Source of the DNA: Phycomyces nitens
Taxonomy: Eukaryota; Mucoromycota; Mucoromycetes; Mucorales; Phycomycetaceae
Reading direction: 5' to 3'
Length of the DNA: 64,000 nucleotides
Assembly: GCA_022702545.1 (NCBI GenBank)
Contig: JAHRBC010000001.1
Location: 7,936,001-8,000,000, forward strand
In this document: positions 1 to 11,588 of the stretch, piece by piece
How the letters are laid out: every line of letters starts with the position of its first letter
Numbering within the stretch: the stretch's first letter is position 1
Translations under genes and position numbers: made by a program
Notes under the pieces: generated by a model
What the model saw: the letters and a program-made list of their open reading frames with translations, nothing else
Database searches by the model: none
Told to the model about the DNA's origin: nothing

Positions 1-132
1 TATCCTAAACGTCCTAGTTGGTGGTGATCTATTGCAAAACTCATCTAAGTCAAGCATTAGCAAGATACACCCAGTCGAGACTTGACAGATGAGTTTTGCA
101 ATAGATCACCACCAACTAGGACGTTTAGGATA
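1..132. repeat. Perfect 46-bp inverted repeat (hairpin) at the window start
   Basis: Bases 1-46 and 87-132 are exact reverse complements, separated by a 40-bp spacer. A further six-base pairing (GTCAAG at 49-54 with CTTGAC at 81-86) extends the stem after a 2-nt bulge. No coding frame is evident. The left arm starts exactly at base 1, so this may be a scaffold end, a fold-back assembly artefact, or a real hairpin element whose outer part is cut off. The sequence alone cannot separate these. Confidence 0.9.
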
Positions 133-561
133 AATAGGAATATAGAGAATTGAATCCCCTTTTATTGATACAAATCGTTGTAGTATTTATACAGATTTTA
201 TAAGTGAAACTATCTAAACTAATTACTTTTTACTCAAGACACATTGGTTATCTCTTTATGAGAGGCGATGAGAATATGTCTTGGTTTTACAAAAAGGGGA
301 ACCAATCGGTATAACCTTGAAGACATATGTTAAAAGCATTACCAATTGGGTACCTGATTATCTGGGTTATTATTCACTATGTCAACTCTGACACAAGTGT
401 CGTTTTGGATCTGGGTTGTTCTTCCAATGCTATAACACAGCCAATATTGGTCAAACCCACTGGGAATCGTAAACGAGGATAAAAGAGTAAAAAGAGGATA
501 GAAGATAGATACTTTTTATTCAATGAAATATTGTCCTCTTTTATATCTTTTCTAAACCCAC
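133..561. other. Non-coding stretch, no gene seen
   Basis: AT-rich sequence without a supported reading frame, RNA gene or repeat. It lies between the terminal hairpin and a short minus-strand reading frame. Confidence 0.5.
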
Positions 562-708
562 TCAGCCATCATAAATGTCTGTTTCAGTTTCTAATCTACT
601 TTTGTTATAACTAATGTCTTCTAGGTCTTCAGAGAGCAAAAGGGAATCAATTCGGTCGTCGTTCTCAAAAGAGAACTCTGTGTAATTGTCATCCTGATTG
701 GCTGACAT
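562..708 (-). CDS. Short acidic reading frame (48 aa), doubtful gene
   Basis: A minus-strand frame from ATG at 706-708 to TGA at 562-564 encodes 48 residues rich in Asp and Glu, with motifs such as SFENDDRIDSLL. An in-frame stop lies a short way upstream, so this is the whole frame unless it is spliced to something else. I do not recognise a family. It may be the tail of a decayed gene or chance coding. Its composition is more protein-like than the surrounding AT-rich DNA, which is the only reason to list it. Confidence 0.2.
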   Translation of the reverse strand: MSANQDDNYTEFSFENDDRIDSLLLSEDLEDISYNKSRLETETDIYDG

Positions 709-1020
709 TAATTCAGGCACGACACAAGCTCTAGTGACTTGTCTTTACAAATGAGGCATGATTTGAAATGATTATTCATCTGTTTGTAATTATAGAAATT
801 TGTAATCCGTTTATAATAATTTTGTAAGAACATTAGATATCTCTTTGTTACACTGGAAAAACCCCTCAATTTCACCTAGTATAAATGGTGCAGATGGGTA
901 CTAGAAACATAGAGCTTTTTTTCATCTCAGACATTATTTTTTTTAAAAATAAAAAGTATAATTTTGATGCATCCTATTGGTTCAGGCAAAGGATCAAAGA
1001 ACAATAGCCTTTTTCTTGTC

Positions 1021-1027
1021 TATAAAA
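1021..1027 (+). promoter_or_regulatory. TATA-like box of the first Tnp2 transposase
   Basis: TATAAAA lies about 65 bp upstream of the ATG at 1093, inside AT-rich DNA. The position fits a core promoter. There is no direct evidence of use. Confidence 0.35.
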
Positions 1028-1092
1028 TGACAGCAAATAAAAATATGTAGCACTTGTTTCCTTTTTTATCTCACAATCAAATAATATAAACT

Positions 1093-4000
1093 ATGTCTTC
1101 TATTTCCGCACAAAACACTACTGCCTGTTACTGCAACAAATGCAACAATAACCAGCAAGGATTCACTATTGTATCTAAGCGCACTTACCAACGCCATAGT
1201 AAGAGAGCAAGAACTGAAGAAACTGGCAAATTTGAGAGCAGTATGTATACTAGTGTTAATTTTCATTTACTGCGCAATAATAACTTGTATTTTTCAATTG
1301 AACTCAGGCACACAAAGTGATATGATGGATTTGGACGTTGAGGGTAAAATATATTTATTTGAAAACCAGTGCAGAGTAATAAACTAATCTAACCCATATT
1401 TGCAGCAATGCCGATTATTGAATCCGAATCCATGGGAGTTGACAGTCAGCCCAGCTTACCTTTTGGGGATTATGACCAAATGGTTGATGCCGATCAACTT
1501 GACAATGAGGTCAATGGTGATGGTGCCGAAATCACCAACGACTCTGACAATGACAGTGATGATGAAGCCGATGTCGAGGAGATTGAGGTCAAGGAGTTTG
1601 ATAGTGAAGGTCAGTATTGAATAGCTATAATACAAAAGCAAGCAAAAATTGAGTGTTAATAATTTTCCTTTTTAAATAATAGACCCTTTTGCTACTCCTG
1701 GTATGCCCAAAAACCCAGTGCACAGAGCAATTGCCCTCAAGCCTTTCTGGTCTCCAAAGCATGACAGGTTTCACTGCCTTGACCAAGGGTGTAAAGAGAT
1801 TTGTTGTGTGCCAGGATTGCCACACGGTGTATGAGGAAGCTGGGTCTGCTCCACTTCGGTGTGATTCTGCTAAGCTCGGTTCCCAATCTGTATGTGGTTG
1901 TCAATTGATGAAGCAATTGTTATCTGGTGCTTTGGTTGCCAAGAGATCATACGTCTATCAGTCCGTCAAGCAGGCATTGAGAGTCCTTTTCCTCCGCCCG
2001 GATTTTGAGACCAAGATTCATCACTGGAACCAGGAGCTAAAAGTTGTAGACACCATGTGCAATATCTACGATGGTGCAATGTGGAAGGGTCTCCAGGACA
2101 TGGGTGGTGTTTTGTTCATTGCAGATCCACATTCTTTGATGCTGACACTGAACATTGACTGGTTCCAGCCCTTTGATGGAATCAGCTATTCTTGTGGTGC
2201 TATCTATCTTGTAATCAATAATTTGCCTAGGGAGGAAAGGTTCAAGGCCGAAAATACCATTCTTGTTGGTCTGATGCCTGGACCCAAGGAGCCAAAGACA
2301 GATGAGATCAACAGTTATCTCAAGCCGTTGGTCGATGAACTGGAGCAGTTGTTTGTTGGAATAAGGATCCCAACCTTTGAGTGCCTGTCTGATGTCAATG
2401 TCCGTGGTGCATTGTTGATGGTGGCGTGCGATATCCCAGCTGCAAGGAAGACGAGTGGGTTTACAGCACACAACAGCACCAATGCATGCTACAAGTGCAA
2501 TCGTCAGTTCTCTCGTTTGGAGGGGTCAAACCAGGTGGATTTCCATGGATTTGACTATTCACAATGGTCTCTTCGGACATCAGTTGACAACAGACACCAT
2601 GCAACACTTTGGAAAGATGCCCAGACGATTTCTGAAAGGCATGGACTTGAAGTTGAGAATGGTGTACAATGGTCAGAGCTTCACCACCTCCAGTATCTTG
2701 ATCTTGTCTGCGCAACTGTGGTGGACCCCATGCACAACCTCTTCCTGGGAACTGCCAAGAGAATGGTTGAAAACTGGATCTCTGGTGGTGATTTGTCCAA
2801 TGACGATCTTCTTGTGATGCAGGAGATAGCAGACACCATGGAGCTGCCAAGTGATTACAGTTCACTAAAGACAAAGATTGCCAGGGGATTTCCATTCATG
2901 AAAGCAGATGAGTGGAAATCTTGGGTGCTGGTATATTCGCCTGTTGCATTGAAGCCCATTCTCCTGCGTCAAAAGTTTAACAGTTGGATGAACTTTGTGG
3001 ATGCCTGCCGCCTGATTGTCAAGCCATCTGTGTCCTTCCAGGATGTTGACAATGCCCATTACCACCTTCAGCAATTCTGCCAAGAGTGCGAGCACCTTTA
3101 CCCTCCAAGTCTTCTCACCTGCAACATGCACCTGCACCTCCATCTTCATAAGACCATCAATGATTTTGGACCGGTGTACGGCTATTGGCTCTTTGAGTTT
3201 GAGAGGTACAACGGATTGCTAAAGAACGTGAGCATGAATGGAAAGAATGGGTTTGAGGCAACCTACATGCGGAAATTTGTCCAGGACGTATTCAAGAATG
3301 ATTATGTCAATGCTGTTCTACAATCTCCAAGCCAAGACATCTTCACTCCTCTCTTTTCAAACCTCCTCTCTGCCTCCACCTCTGCCTCTATCCCTACCCC
3401 CACACCCACACCCACACCAACACCAACACAACGCCCGTTCAGATTGCTGGATTTCATTGAAGCTTCAGAGAATTCTGAATTCCCAATCAAGGGTAACGAG
3501 CCTCTTCCCCCCTCTGCGTTTCCTCTGCTTCAAAAGTCTGCCACAAAAATGAGTGATATTGACTATCCTCAATTGTTGGCTTACTATGTGGATACATATG
3601 ACATTGACACCCTCCAGCATTATCAACATGCCACTTCTTCTTTGTTGTTTGTTGACAATCAGATCGTGAAGCTGAAATCGATAAATCTCCTTGGCCAAGT
3701 TTATTGTGGACACAATAGCTCTGGAAATGGTGGATCTCGTGTACAAGCTTTGTTTGGTAGCAGCACTGGTGAGAACCAGACCGCCTATACTGGGCAGATA
3801 CAGTATATTTTTGTTCATCAGTTTATGCCGCCTCTCTCTGCCTCTGTCCGTTTAAATTGTTGTGGCTATCAAAGCCAGCATGTCTTTGCCTTTGTGCAAT
3901 GGAATGGTGTCTGTTATGAACAATCACGCAAAGATGAAGGTGTTGACATCTGTTTGCCCAGTTTTTCTCCTGCTACCAATGAGTGCATCTTGCCAGTGCA

Positions 4001-4097
4001 TCGCCTTCTTTTGGAAGTTGCGACTGCCACACACACAAGCCGAAATGGTATAAAGAGGATGCTGGTCATTCCTTTGCCAAAGAAACTTTGTGTGTAA
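1093..4097 (+). CDS. Tnp2/CACTA-family transposase, four exons
   Basis: DDE transposase of the CACTA (Tnp2) group, expected to cut and join the ends of its own element in the nucleus. Exon 1 (1093-1240) encodes a small Cys motif (CYCNKC) and exon 3 (1406-1609) an acidic Asp/Glu tract. The long last exon carries VCQDCH, LNIDWFQPF, VDPMHNLFLG, an HLHLHLHK stretch and WLFEFERYNG, which are Tnp2 hallmarks; the Asp, Asp and Glu of the middle and last motifs are probably catalytic (inference). Introns are 1241-1307, 1344-1405 and one from 1610. With the obvious acceptor at 1682 the upstream exons enter a frame that stops near 1829. With the alternative acceptor CACAG at 1725 the frame continues to TAA 4095-4097, giving about 919 aa. 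A Pro-Thr repeat lies near 3390-3430. Either the late acceptor is used or a small deletion near 1730 broke this copy. Confidence 0.8.
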
Positions 4098-4219
4098 TAA
4101 AAAAAATATCTTTTCTATTTTATAAAGAACAAACAGAAATAGCATTGCCTTTATAAATGTCGTCAAAACGTAACGCGTGTCAAAAAAAAATAGATGGAGA
4201 GATAAAAAAAATTATTTTA

Positions 4220-5408
4220 TTAAAGCCCATGTCTAAGAGCCCACTGAGCAAGACTGGGATTTAAATTGGTCGGGACTGCCACGTCCACAGTTCTGCCATA
4301 AACCCTTGACAGCAACTGGTGAGAGTTTGCTCCAAGTTGGAGACCAACAAATCTATCAACAACTTGAATAAATCGGTTGTACTATCAATTGCACATTAGT
4401 AATCTAAAGTCATCCAAAATATTATTTATAATCAGCTCAACAACTCACTTCATTGCTTCTCCAACTTGGGCGGATGGTCTTAACCACATGCCTTCTCCCA
4501 GTTTCGGTGACCTCGTCATCCAATTCTCCTCCGGACATTGCTTCCTTGGGGAGTGCATTGGCACAATCCCGGCCCATCTCTTGGTTGATGGCAACCATGT
4601 TGCTGCCGTATGCCTTTGTTTGGCGCTTGTGGTTCTAATAATAACCTTGTTATTATTTTTTGGAATAGATTTTTAATATATCAAGGATAACTTACTTCAC
4701 CAGCACATCTGGCTCTCTGTGAACATGTGTTCGTGATCTCTTTTGCAGCAGCAGAGATCTTCTCCTGTTTGCATCTGTTGATGAAGTTTTTGTGGAGCTT
4801 ATCACAAAGATCCTTGGTTCTCATCTCATCGCCAGCAAACTTGGGCTCCAGGAAGACAAGAAGCCTGTTCACTAACTCTTTGTTTGGAGTCACATTAAAG
4901 TAAACATCTGTGTTCCACCTGGGCTTGTTGGTGTTGGCCAAGATCTCTGCTGGAGTATTTGCATGGAAATTTGGCTCCCACAAGAACTCACGGATCTTTC
5001 TCTGATACAGTAAACAGGTTAATGAATTGATAATATAGTATAAGGTATAATGCTTACATTGACCTCCACTGATGTTTTATGGCTGGGTCCAGCCAAACCA
5101 ATGGCCTCCACAACCACAACATTGCTGGGTTCACTGGTGGCAGTGGCAGGAACCTCTTCTCCAAAATTGTCAATGGCCTTAATGGCTTCATGGGTTCCAG
5201 CAATGATGACACCAAGTCTGGCATCCATCATTACCAGTTTGGTGTTGGAGGTCACCAACTCGCCTTCTACATTGGTGATCTTATCTTCTACTCTGGCCAT
5301 GTTGTCTTGAATTCCAGAGAGCATCTCGACAATTTGCTCCATGTTGGCAGGAGTGAGAGCAGGAGCAGGAGTGGGACGAGGAGCAATCGATCTTCTTTGG
5401 TTAACCAT
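4220..5408 (-). CDS. CACTA partner gene A: coiled-coil protein, four exons, intact (334 aa)
   Basis: Exons are 5408-5058, 5001-4696, 4634-4449 and 4381-4220. All three introns are GT-AG, sit between codons and are 56, 61 and 67 bp, and the frame is open from ATG to TAA for 334 residues. The N-terminus is Pro/Ala-rich and followed by a heptad-type coiled coil (about residues 23-72). The second and third exons are basic and charged. The fourth has a Leu-rich segment and ends ALRHGL. I recognise no enzymatic motif. Its convergent position beside the Tnp2 gene, and the similar coiled-coil genes at 16,039 and 24,507, suggest a DNA- or transposase-binding partner, by analogy to plant TnpA (inference). 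An intact frame in such a decayed region suggests recent selection or recent arrival. Confidence 0.7.
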
Positions 5409-5520
5409 TTTCTAGAATATGGTAAAATATATTTCGATTATAATTATTAGTTTTTGTTCAATTGAAATAAAAATAAATATAATATACATACAAAAACTGT
5501 TTTGTTGAGTGGGTGAGTAA

Positions 5521-5546
5521 GTGTGTGTGTGTGTGTGTGTGTGTGT
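5521..5546. repeat. (GT)13 microsatellite
   Basis: Uninterrupted GT dinucleotide repeat upstream (5' side) of the minus-strand partner gene A. Confidence 0.95.
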
Positions 5547-5790
5547 AAAGGTAAGAGAGGTTGAATATCAAAAAGGCCATTATATATAGGCATTTTGAAT
5601 GACTATAAAGATGTTCCTCTATTGTCTTGAAGCACTGAGATGTAAATCGGCCTTGATATTGTTTTTGGGCTCAATCCATCATGCTTTCCACAGCATGCTT
5701 CAAAGGTGAAAAAAAATTTCAGACTCTCTCCTTTTTTTTAGTTCCCTTTATTTTTCCTTTTCCTTGCTTTTTTGATATTGGCGCCTTTCT
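5547..5790. other. Non-coding stretch beyond partner gene A
   Basis: Contains a TATA-like TATATATA near 5581, which could serve the minus-strand partner gene, and a small GCATGCT/AGCATGC inverted pair around 5690-5710. No gene seen. Confidence 0.4.
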
Positions 5791-5793
5791 CTG

Positions 5794-6519
5794 GTAAGAC
5801 ATTTTTTATACCTCTTTATACACACAAATTAATCTCTTTTTCATAGATGTGCACTCCCATTGCAACTCATCCTTTCCACAATAGCCATCTAGACAAATAC
5901 TCACTGGCCGCATTCACTGGTACCATCATCTTGATAAAAATTATTTTCACTTTCTCTCTTAGATTGGCCAAACAACTTATATAAGGATGCTATTGGCACC
6001 AGGTAAAAAAATTTCTTTCAATCATACTTGTTCCCTCTCTGACTCTATTCCATTGTAGACTGCCCTTTCTATTCACGCCATTGGTTTCCTCCATCATTCG
6101 CGATTGTAATCATAAAGATAATATTCTTTATAAATCTCTTTTTGCTTATCTAAAATATTATTCAGACTATTTATTAATAATTATTATTATGTGTTTTATA
6201 GACTCACTTGGGCTTTCTTTGCACACCATGCCCCCTACTTTGATAACCCATTTGGCTCCTGGTATGTAAATTAAATATATCATCACTCTGTTCACCCATA
6301 TTAATTTTTATTCCCTTTTTTATAGTAAAACCTGCCACACAGCCCATCCAGCCTTAAAATTCAAGTCCCCTTTGCCCACTCTTGCCCATCTCTTGCAATG
6401 TAAGTATCTTTTGACACACAAAAATTTTCTCTTTGTACCCCATATCATTAACACTTCTTTATCTTTTACAGAACACTCCCGCAGCCCAATAAATTGCTGG
6501 ATATTCATATTTTTGCAGG
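5794..6519 (+). pseudogene. Relic of an intron-dense gene (six recognisable introns)
   Basis: Six GT-AG intron-like segments follow one another at 5794-5846, 5920-5962, 6003-6058, 6106-6201, 6262-6325 and 6400-6471, each with a pyrimidine-rich 3' end. They separate blocks of 40-75 bp. Joined, the blocks give one consistent frame that includes stretches such as LLTWAFFAHHAPYFDNPFGS, but stops interrupt it in the first two blocks and at the last junction. I recognise no family. It reads like a decayed spliced gene, or an exon-poor transposon gene, rather than chance sequence. Confidence 0.4.
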
Positions 6520-6898
6520 TATTTTTTATGTAGAAAAATATTCCATCCAAATAGCAGCAAGCAACCAGGTAAAAACGGCTAGGCATAGGAATAGGTGTAA
6601 TAATAGACCCTAACCTTAGAAACATTCTATTCTTTCCAATAAAAATAAAAGCGTAAACCATTACCAATCCAATATAAATGGGAAATCAAATAATGGGTGA
6701 TATATTACTGGTGAAGAAGAATAAAGAGGCTTTCAAGTGTTTGATTTGATTGGTCTTGGGTAGTAACCACTAGTAGATACATCGAGTTTCTACAACTCAC
6801 AACATAAAGATATATGACGTATCTGAACATTTCAACAACCACGTTGAGAAGACCAAAATAGAACTGTTCTTTTAAATACTTTTTTTCATCGTTCCAAA

Positions 6899-8901
6899 TC
6901 AGATCCATATACCAAAAGTGCTAACAGACCTCACCTGCAGCACATTTTTACATGTTTCTACTACTGCAAACCACGACACCAAAGTACCTGTGAAGCTAGC
7001 ATGCCTCCTAGTTGACAAAATATTTAAACTAGGCGAAACCCACCCCTTTTCAGTACCATAATGCTGGATTTCTGGTACTACAAACAGCCCCTCTTTTGCA
7101 GTGTTGTTGCTGATGCCAGGTATGTGTACCACAACATAATTATAATCAAGTAATGTATCCATCCACTGGATCATCATGGGGTTCGCCACCTTTTGCGTGT
7201 GGATATATGTCAAAGCCTTGTGGTCAGTGTACAATGTGAATTTCTGTCTCTATAAGAATTTGTGGAATTTCTTAAGTGCAAATACCATGGCCAGTAGCTC
7301 ACGTTTCGTTGTAGAATAATTATGTTCTGATTTTGATAAAGCTCTGGCCATAAATCCAATGTACTTCTTTTGGTCATTGATATTTTGATACAGAGTAGCA
7401 CCAATTCCTAGATTGGAAGCATCAGTGGCAACAAAGAATGATTGAGATAAGTCAGGAAAGTGCAATATGGGATTTGTTTGCAAAATGGCTTTAAGCTGCT
7501 TGAAACTCCGTTGGTGATCATTATTCCAAATCTTGGATAAGCTACCAGCGTTTCTGAGAGCATCCAGTGGCGCAGTAATGTGGGCTGCCACTGGTATATA
7601 TTCACGGAAATAATTGATGACTCCTAGAAAACTCTGGATGTCTTTTCCTGTCTTGGGTATAGGCCATTGCAGCACATTTGTAATCTTTCTTTGGTCAATT
7701 CAACTGCCTTGTGCGTCGACTGAGAATCTCAGTAAGTAGACTGACTTCTGGGCAAAATGACATTTGTTGGGGTTCAAAATTAGATTGACCTCTGTCAATT
7801 TGTTGATAGCTTGACAAACATGATGGGTATGTTCCTCTAGATTCTTGGAGAAAATGACAATGTCATCCACAAACGTTTGTATGAAAGGCATGTCCTGAAA
7901 TATCAAAGACACAACTCGTTGGAACTTTGATGACAAGAGCTTGAGTCCAAAATGACATCCCTGAAACATATACTGCAGATTATTGTGTGTAAATGTCGTT
8001 TTATGTTGATCCTCTTTGCGTATTTGGAAGCAATGGAAGGCACTTTTTAAATCAAGTGTAGAAAATACACTTGCTCCTGCTAGAGTATCGAAGATCTCTT
8101 GGATTAATGACAAAGGGTATTGGTCATCAGGAAGCAATTTATTAATGTGCCAAGGATCAAGGCATGGTCTCTTGCCCATCTTGTTTCCTTGTGCATCTTT
8201 TTTGTCAGCCAGAGTCAGTGGACTGTTCCATGCTGAGTTTACTGTAGATTTCACAATAGTTCCTTCTTTCAGCCAATTATTAACAGCCTCATCTATGATG
8301 GGTCTTAATGCATAGGGAATAGGATATTGTCTTTGATATGTAGTTGCAGCTTCTGGTGTGTGCAATGCCACCACCGATTCAGGTACTGTACAAAATGAAT
8401 CTTTTGGTATTGCTTCATTAGCCTTAATATATGGTGTGACTGCTGAGAAAACTTTGCTCTTTCAGCCTCTGTGCCATAGGGTGCATTGTTTGGCTCAAGA
8501 TCATCTATTATAAGTTGTTCCTTTTTCATATTTTCTTTATAATCATTTGCATTCCAAGACGTGGCAACACCCGTAAAGACTATTCCCATCTTTGGCATAA
8601 TATCAAAACCAAGAATAAGATCAACACCTTCAATATTCATATCAATAAGTTCAAATTCATGTGTAAAAGAGTGGCCATTAGCATAACTAACTAGCAAAGG
8701 AGATGTCTTTCCTATACATTGCACAGATTGTGCTTTACTTGCAAATGTTATGTTTCCTTTGATTTTTGTAATAGGTAGACTTATGAGTTTATTATATAGT
8801 TCTACACTAATATATGAGACTTTGGCTCCGGAGTCCAGCAAGCCCATGAGCTGGTGCTCATTCTGTAATAATACAAGGGTGTTTAGTGAGAATGGATTCA
8901 A
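6899..8901 (-). pseudogene. Ty3/Gypsy pol fragment: protease, reverse transcriptase, RNase H
   Basis: The upstream frame (8901 down to about 8440) holds an aspartic protease motif (LLDSGAKVSY) and GFDIMPKMGI. A frameshift near 8440-8455 leads to the reverse transcriptase frame, with STLDLKSAFH and the catalytic FVDDIVIFS motif. An in-frame TGA at 7700-7702 and a TAG at 7250-7252 interrupt the RNase H part, which keeps FFVATDASNLGIGA, STTKRELLA and YTDHKAL. Sequence past about 6990 no longer resembles integrase. The TGA is explicable as CGA to TGA and the TAG as CAG to TAG. The copy cannot encode a working polyprotein. Confidence 0.9.
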
Positions 8902-9565
8902 ATGATATTATTCCTTATTTGTCTTACCTAGTGAGGTATACTCCAGTTCTTTGAACAGTTTGTCCACCATTCTGCCTCTTGATGTGCGTACAGCATGCAC
9001 AGCCACATTGGGCTTGCACTGTTTATTCACAAAAGAGGTGTGGTATTCTGGGCATGTATGTCCTGGGCTCCATTGTCAGTGATGATACGTTGTGTGTAGC
9101 TCCATATTTCCGGCTGGCCCAAACATAGCATATCTTCCCAAATCTTTCTGTATTGATTATGTAAACATATTGGTTAAGTAATGACCTTGGGAAGAACATG
9201 ATTGCTATGTCTGGCGCAGCAATCAATTGAAAATCATAAGGATTGTAACAAAGAGCCCCAAAAATGTTTATCTATTCCTATCTATCTTATTCATTATTAA
9301 CTATCCAAAGAAACATGATCTATCCCAACATTTTAACAATAGCTTAGTAATATCATACTAATTATATTATATTATTTATTATCAAAATATCTATATAAAC
9401 ATGGAAATGATGAAAGCAATAAACAATATTCTTACACTTCACTTCTTTTCTTTTATATATCTTTCTCAAGAGAACAAGCTGCCAATTGCCAATATTTGGG
9501 CTAAGGAGTTGTTAGAGGAGATTGATATTTATTCTCTTTTTCTTTTAACCGTTTAGACCACTTCA

Positions 9566-10768
9566 TTACATAAACCAACACAGCCCGTCTCAGTGACAAT
9601 GGTAGCATTCCTTGGCCTTGGCATTTTCCACACAACCGGAGATGATCCTACATCCCTCCGTGTTGTGGGTGGTATTCTTACCATGCTGAGTGCAGAAGAA
9701 TCCTGCACCAGCTGGGGAACCTGAGGCTTTTCCAGAATGATGTCTGCTCGACCCGAACTGGAAAGACTGACCATCTGTGCATCAGCGGGAACCAGTGTGG
9801 GTCTTCTCGGCCTCGGCTCTAACCCTCTTCATGGGGTGAGTCAGCGTGATTGCCAGATCCAGGACTTGTTGGATGGTCTGCGGCTTGTGGGAGTTGCGGG
9901 TCCACCAGGCAACGTGGGTGGTTTGATGGAAGTGTGGGGTGAGAGAAGCCATGAACCGCAAGGCCACAATCATGTCTTGCTTCACATTGCCCTCGCAGCA
10001 AGTCCTCTGGAAATGGTGTCCATACTCTTGGACGGACTCGTCCTCTCTCATGGTCATGGTCAGCGCCTTGACCGACATTATTGCCTGCTGCTCCTCGGAG
10101 TCATAGTGCTGCTTGATCAGCACACGGGCCTCCTCCCACTTGCAGTTCTTCAATGCCAATGTACTTTTGTACCAGGCGTTGTACTCATCCACCATGGCAT
10201 TCGGGAGCCATTTCAATCAGGCAATGTCAATGTGCTCCTTGCCAGTTGCAAGCACATTCTCAAACGCAGACAGGTAGAGCTCCACGTGTTGGTACACCTT
10301 GGCATCCGGGTTGGGGACGGAGTGACCAGCCAGCTGGAACAACGGAATGTCCCTCAAGTTGATGGCGGTCCCATTGGTGTTGGTTGGGATAGGCTCTTGG
10401 GCGGCCACAAGGAGTGTTCAGAATCTGGCCAACTGCTCGTTGGCATTGTCAATCTCCTTGCCAAAGGTCTTGGCAACCTCGTGGTCATCCTTGTCGGTGG
10501 CCTCATCCACGGCGATCATGAGGTCCCAGGCCTTCTGCTCGTACTTGCTGATAAATCTTTCAGCTACAGCCCTGGTATTCTTTTGCCTTTCTTCTCCAGA
10601 GACGGCGCTTTGCTCGGTCACCTTGGGAGCATATCAGGAGTCAGCTAAGCCAGAAACACACTTTTGCTCGGGAGTAATGTCCAGTTCCATGAGCTCACTT
10701 GTGCTCTCCTTGTGGGCAGGGGCCTCTTGCTGGGCAATGGTAGGGGTCTCGTTGTTGATGGAAGACAT
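9566..10768 (-). pseudogene. Ty3/Gypsy gag with five in-frame TGA stops
   Basis: One minus-strand frame runs from ATG at 10,768 to TAA at 9566, about 400 codons, interrupted only by TGA at 10,634, 10,418, 10,217, 9782 and 9590 (lower coordinate of each). It encodes a capsid-like region (DIPLFQLAGHSVPNPDAKVY) and a C-terminal zinc-knuckle start (ECYHCH). No frameshift is needed to connect it, so point mutation rather than indels killed it. All five stops are TGA, as expected from C-to-T change in CGA arginine codons. The open plus-strand frame across 9737-10648 is the antisense shadow of this gene. Confidence 0.85.
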
Positions 10769-10789
10769 TTTTTCAGATAGTATTTTTTT

Positions 10790-11189
10790 ATAGAAGCAAG
10801 GGTTCAAAGTAAAAAATGTGATATTTGTAGTAGAAATTGAGACGGTGGATACTTTGAGACTCTTTATTGTGGTTTAGAAAAAGTTAAAGTCTATTGAGTT
10901 GTTGATTCAAGAAGTATGTTAACTTAGTATTTATAATTATTGTTATAATTCTTATCAGCTTGGATATTCATTATCATAATAGCTGTGTTATCAGTTAATA
11001 GGTATTTTGGGACTTTGTCCCACAATAGATTGGGTATGGTATTTTCATATTTGGATAAGGATTTCTAGATAGTATAGTTTGTCTTGATTTTATATAATCC
11101 AGCTATCTGGGTTTATATATCACTTTTCTCTGATATACTATTATGTCAAATACAACAGTTACAAATTATCTTACTAACAGGCGCCTTCT
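10790..11189. other. Spacer between Gypsy relic and CACTA element
   Basis: AT-rich sequence where a 5' LTR of the Gypsy relic would be expected. I could not match it to any second copy. No gene seen. Confidence 0.4.
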
Positions 11190-11500
11190 CACTACGGCAA
11201 GAGGAGTGGGAACAGCTACCAAAACGGTAACATAACTGCTGTTTTTTCTGATTTTAGACTGCTTTTTCTCCGCAGATTGTGGTTGAAAGGTAATGTCATT
11301 GATGCCGATTCATAAAAGTCACATGGAATCTCTTTTCATCTGGTAATGAGGTAGTTGTAGTACCATAGAAAGGGCTCGTAAATTTTTAGGCAACCTTGTT
11401 TATCGAAATGAGCATTTTATTTGGTGTTGAAGATGTTGCGCATTCTTGAAAAAAATAATTTTTGTCCTGTGTGAATGAAACGGTAACATTACTGCCATTT
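11190..11500. repeat. Left terminal and subterminal repeats of the CACTA element
   Basis: CACTA terminus followed by ACGGTAACATAACTGCTG near 11,226 and ACGGTAACATTACTGCC near 11,480. The same words occur in reverse orientation at 23,868-24,241. Likely binding sites for the transposase or its partner (inference). Confidence 0.65.
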
Positions 11501-11588
11501 TTTGAAACCGATTTTTTGTTTTTGACATTATTAGCCACTTTGTTTTATTCGGTATTAAATATTTGGGTATGAGAAAATAAGAGAATGA

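Larger units (their letters stand above)
1021..5580. mobile_element. CACTA-like (Tnp2/Plavaka type) two-gene transposon, ends unresolved
   Basis: A Tnp2-type transposase on the plus strand (1093-4097) and a four-exon coiled-coil gene on the minus strand (5408-4220) point towards each other with about 120 bp between their stops. The same pairing, in divergent orientation, recurs in the CACTA element at 11,190-24,241, so I read them as one mobile unit. I could not find a convincing pair of terminal inverted repeats or a target duplication. The limits given are therefore the outermost promoter-like sequences, not mapped ends. Confidence 0.6.
6899..10768 (-). mobile_element. Decayed Ty3/Gypsy retrotransposon (internal region only)
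   Basis: Minus-strand order gag, protease, reverse transcriptase, RNase H. Integrase and both LTRs were not found, so the copy is truncated at its 3' side (below 6899) and its 5' LTR (expected above 10,790) is not recognisable. Multiple in-frame stops and one frameshift show it is dead. Confidence 0.9.

Noticed and set aside
9737..10648. 303-codon open frame on the plus strand
   Set aside because: It is the antisense of the Gypsy gag gene; the minus strand carries capsid and zinc-knuckle motifs, the plus strand none.
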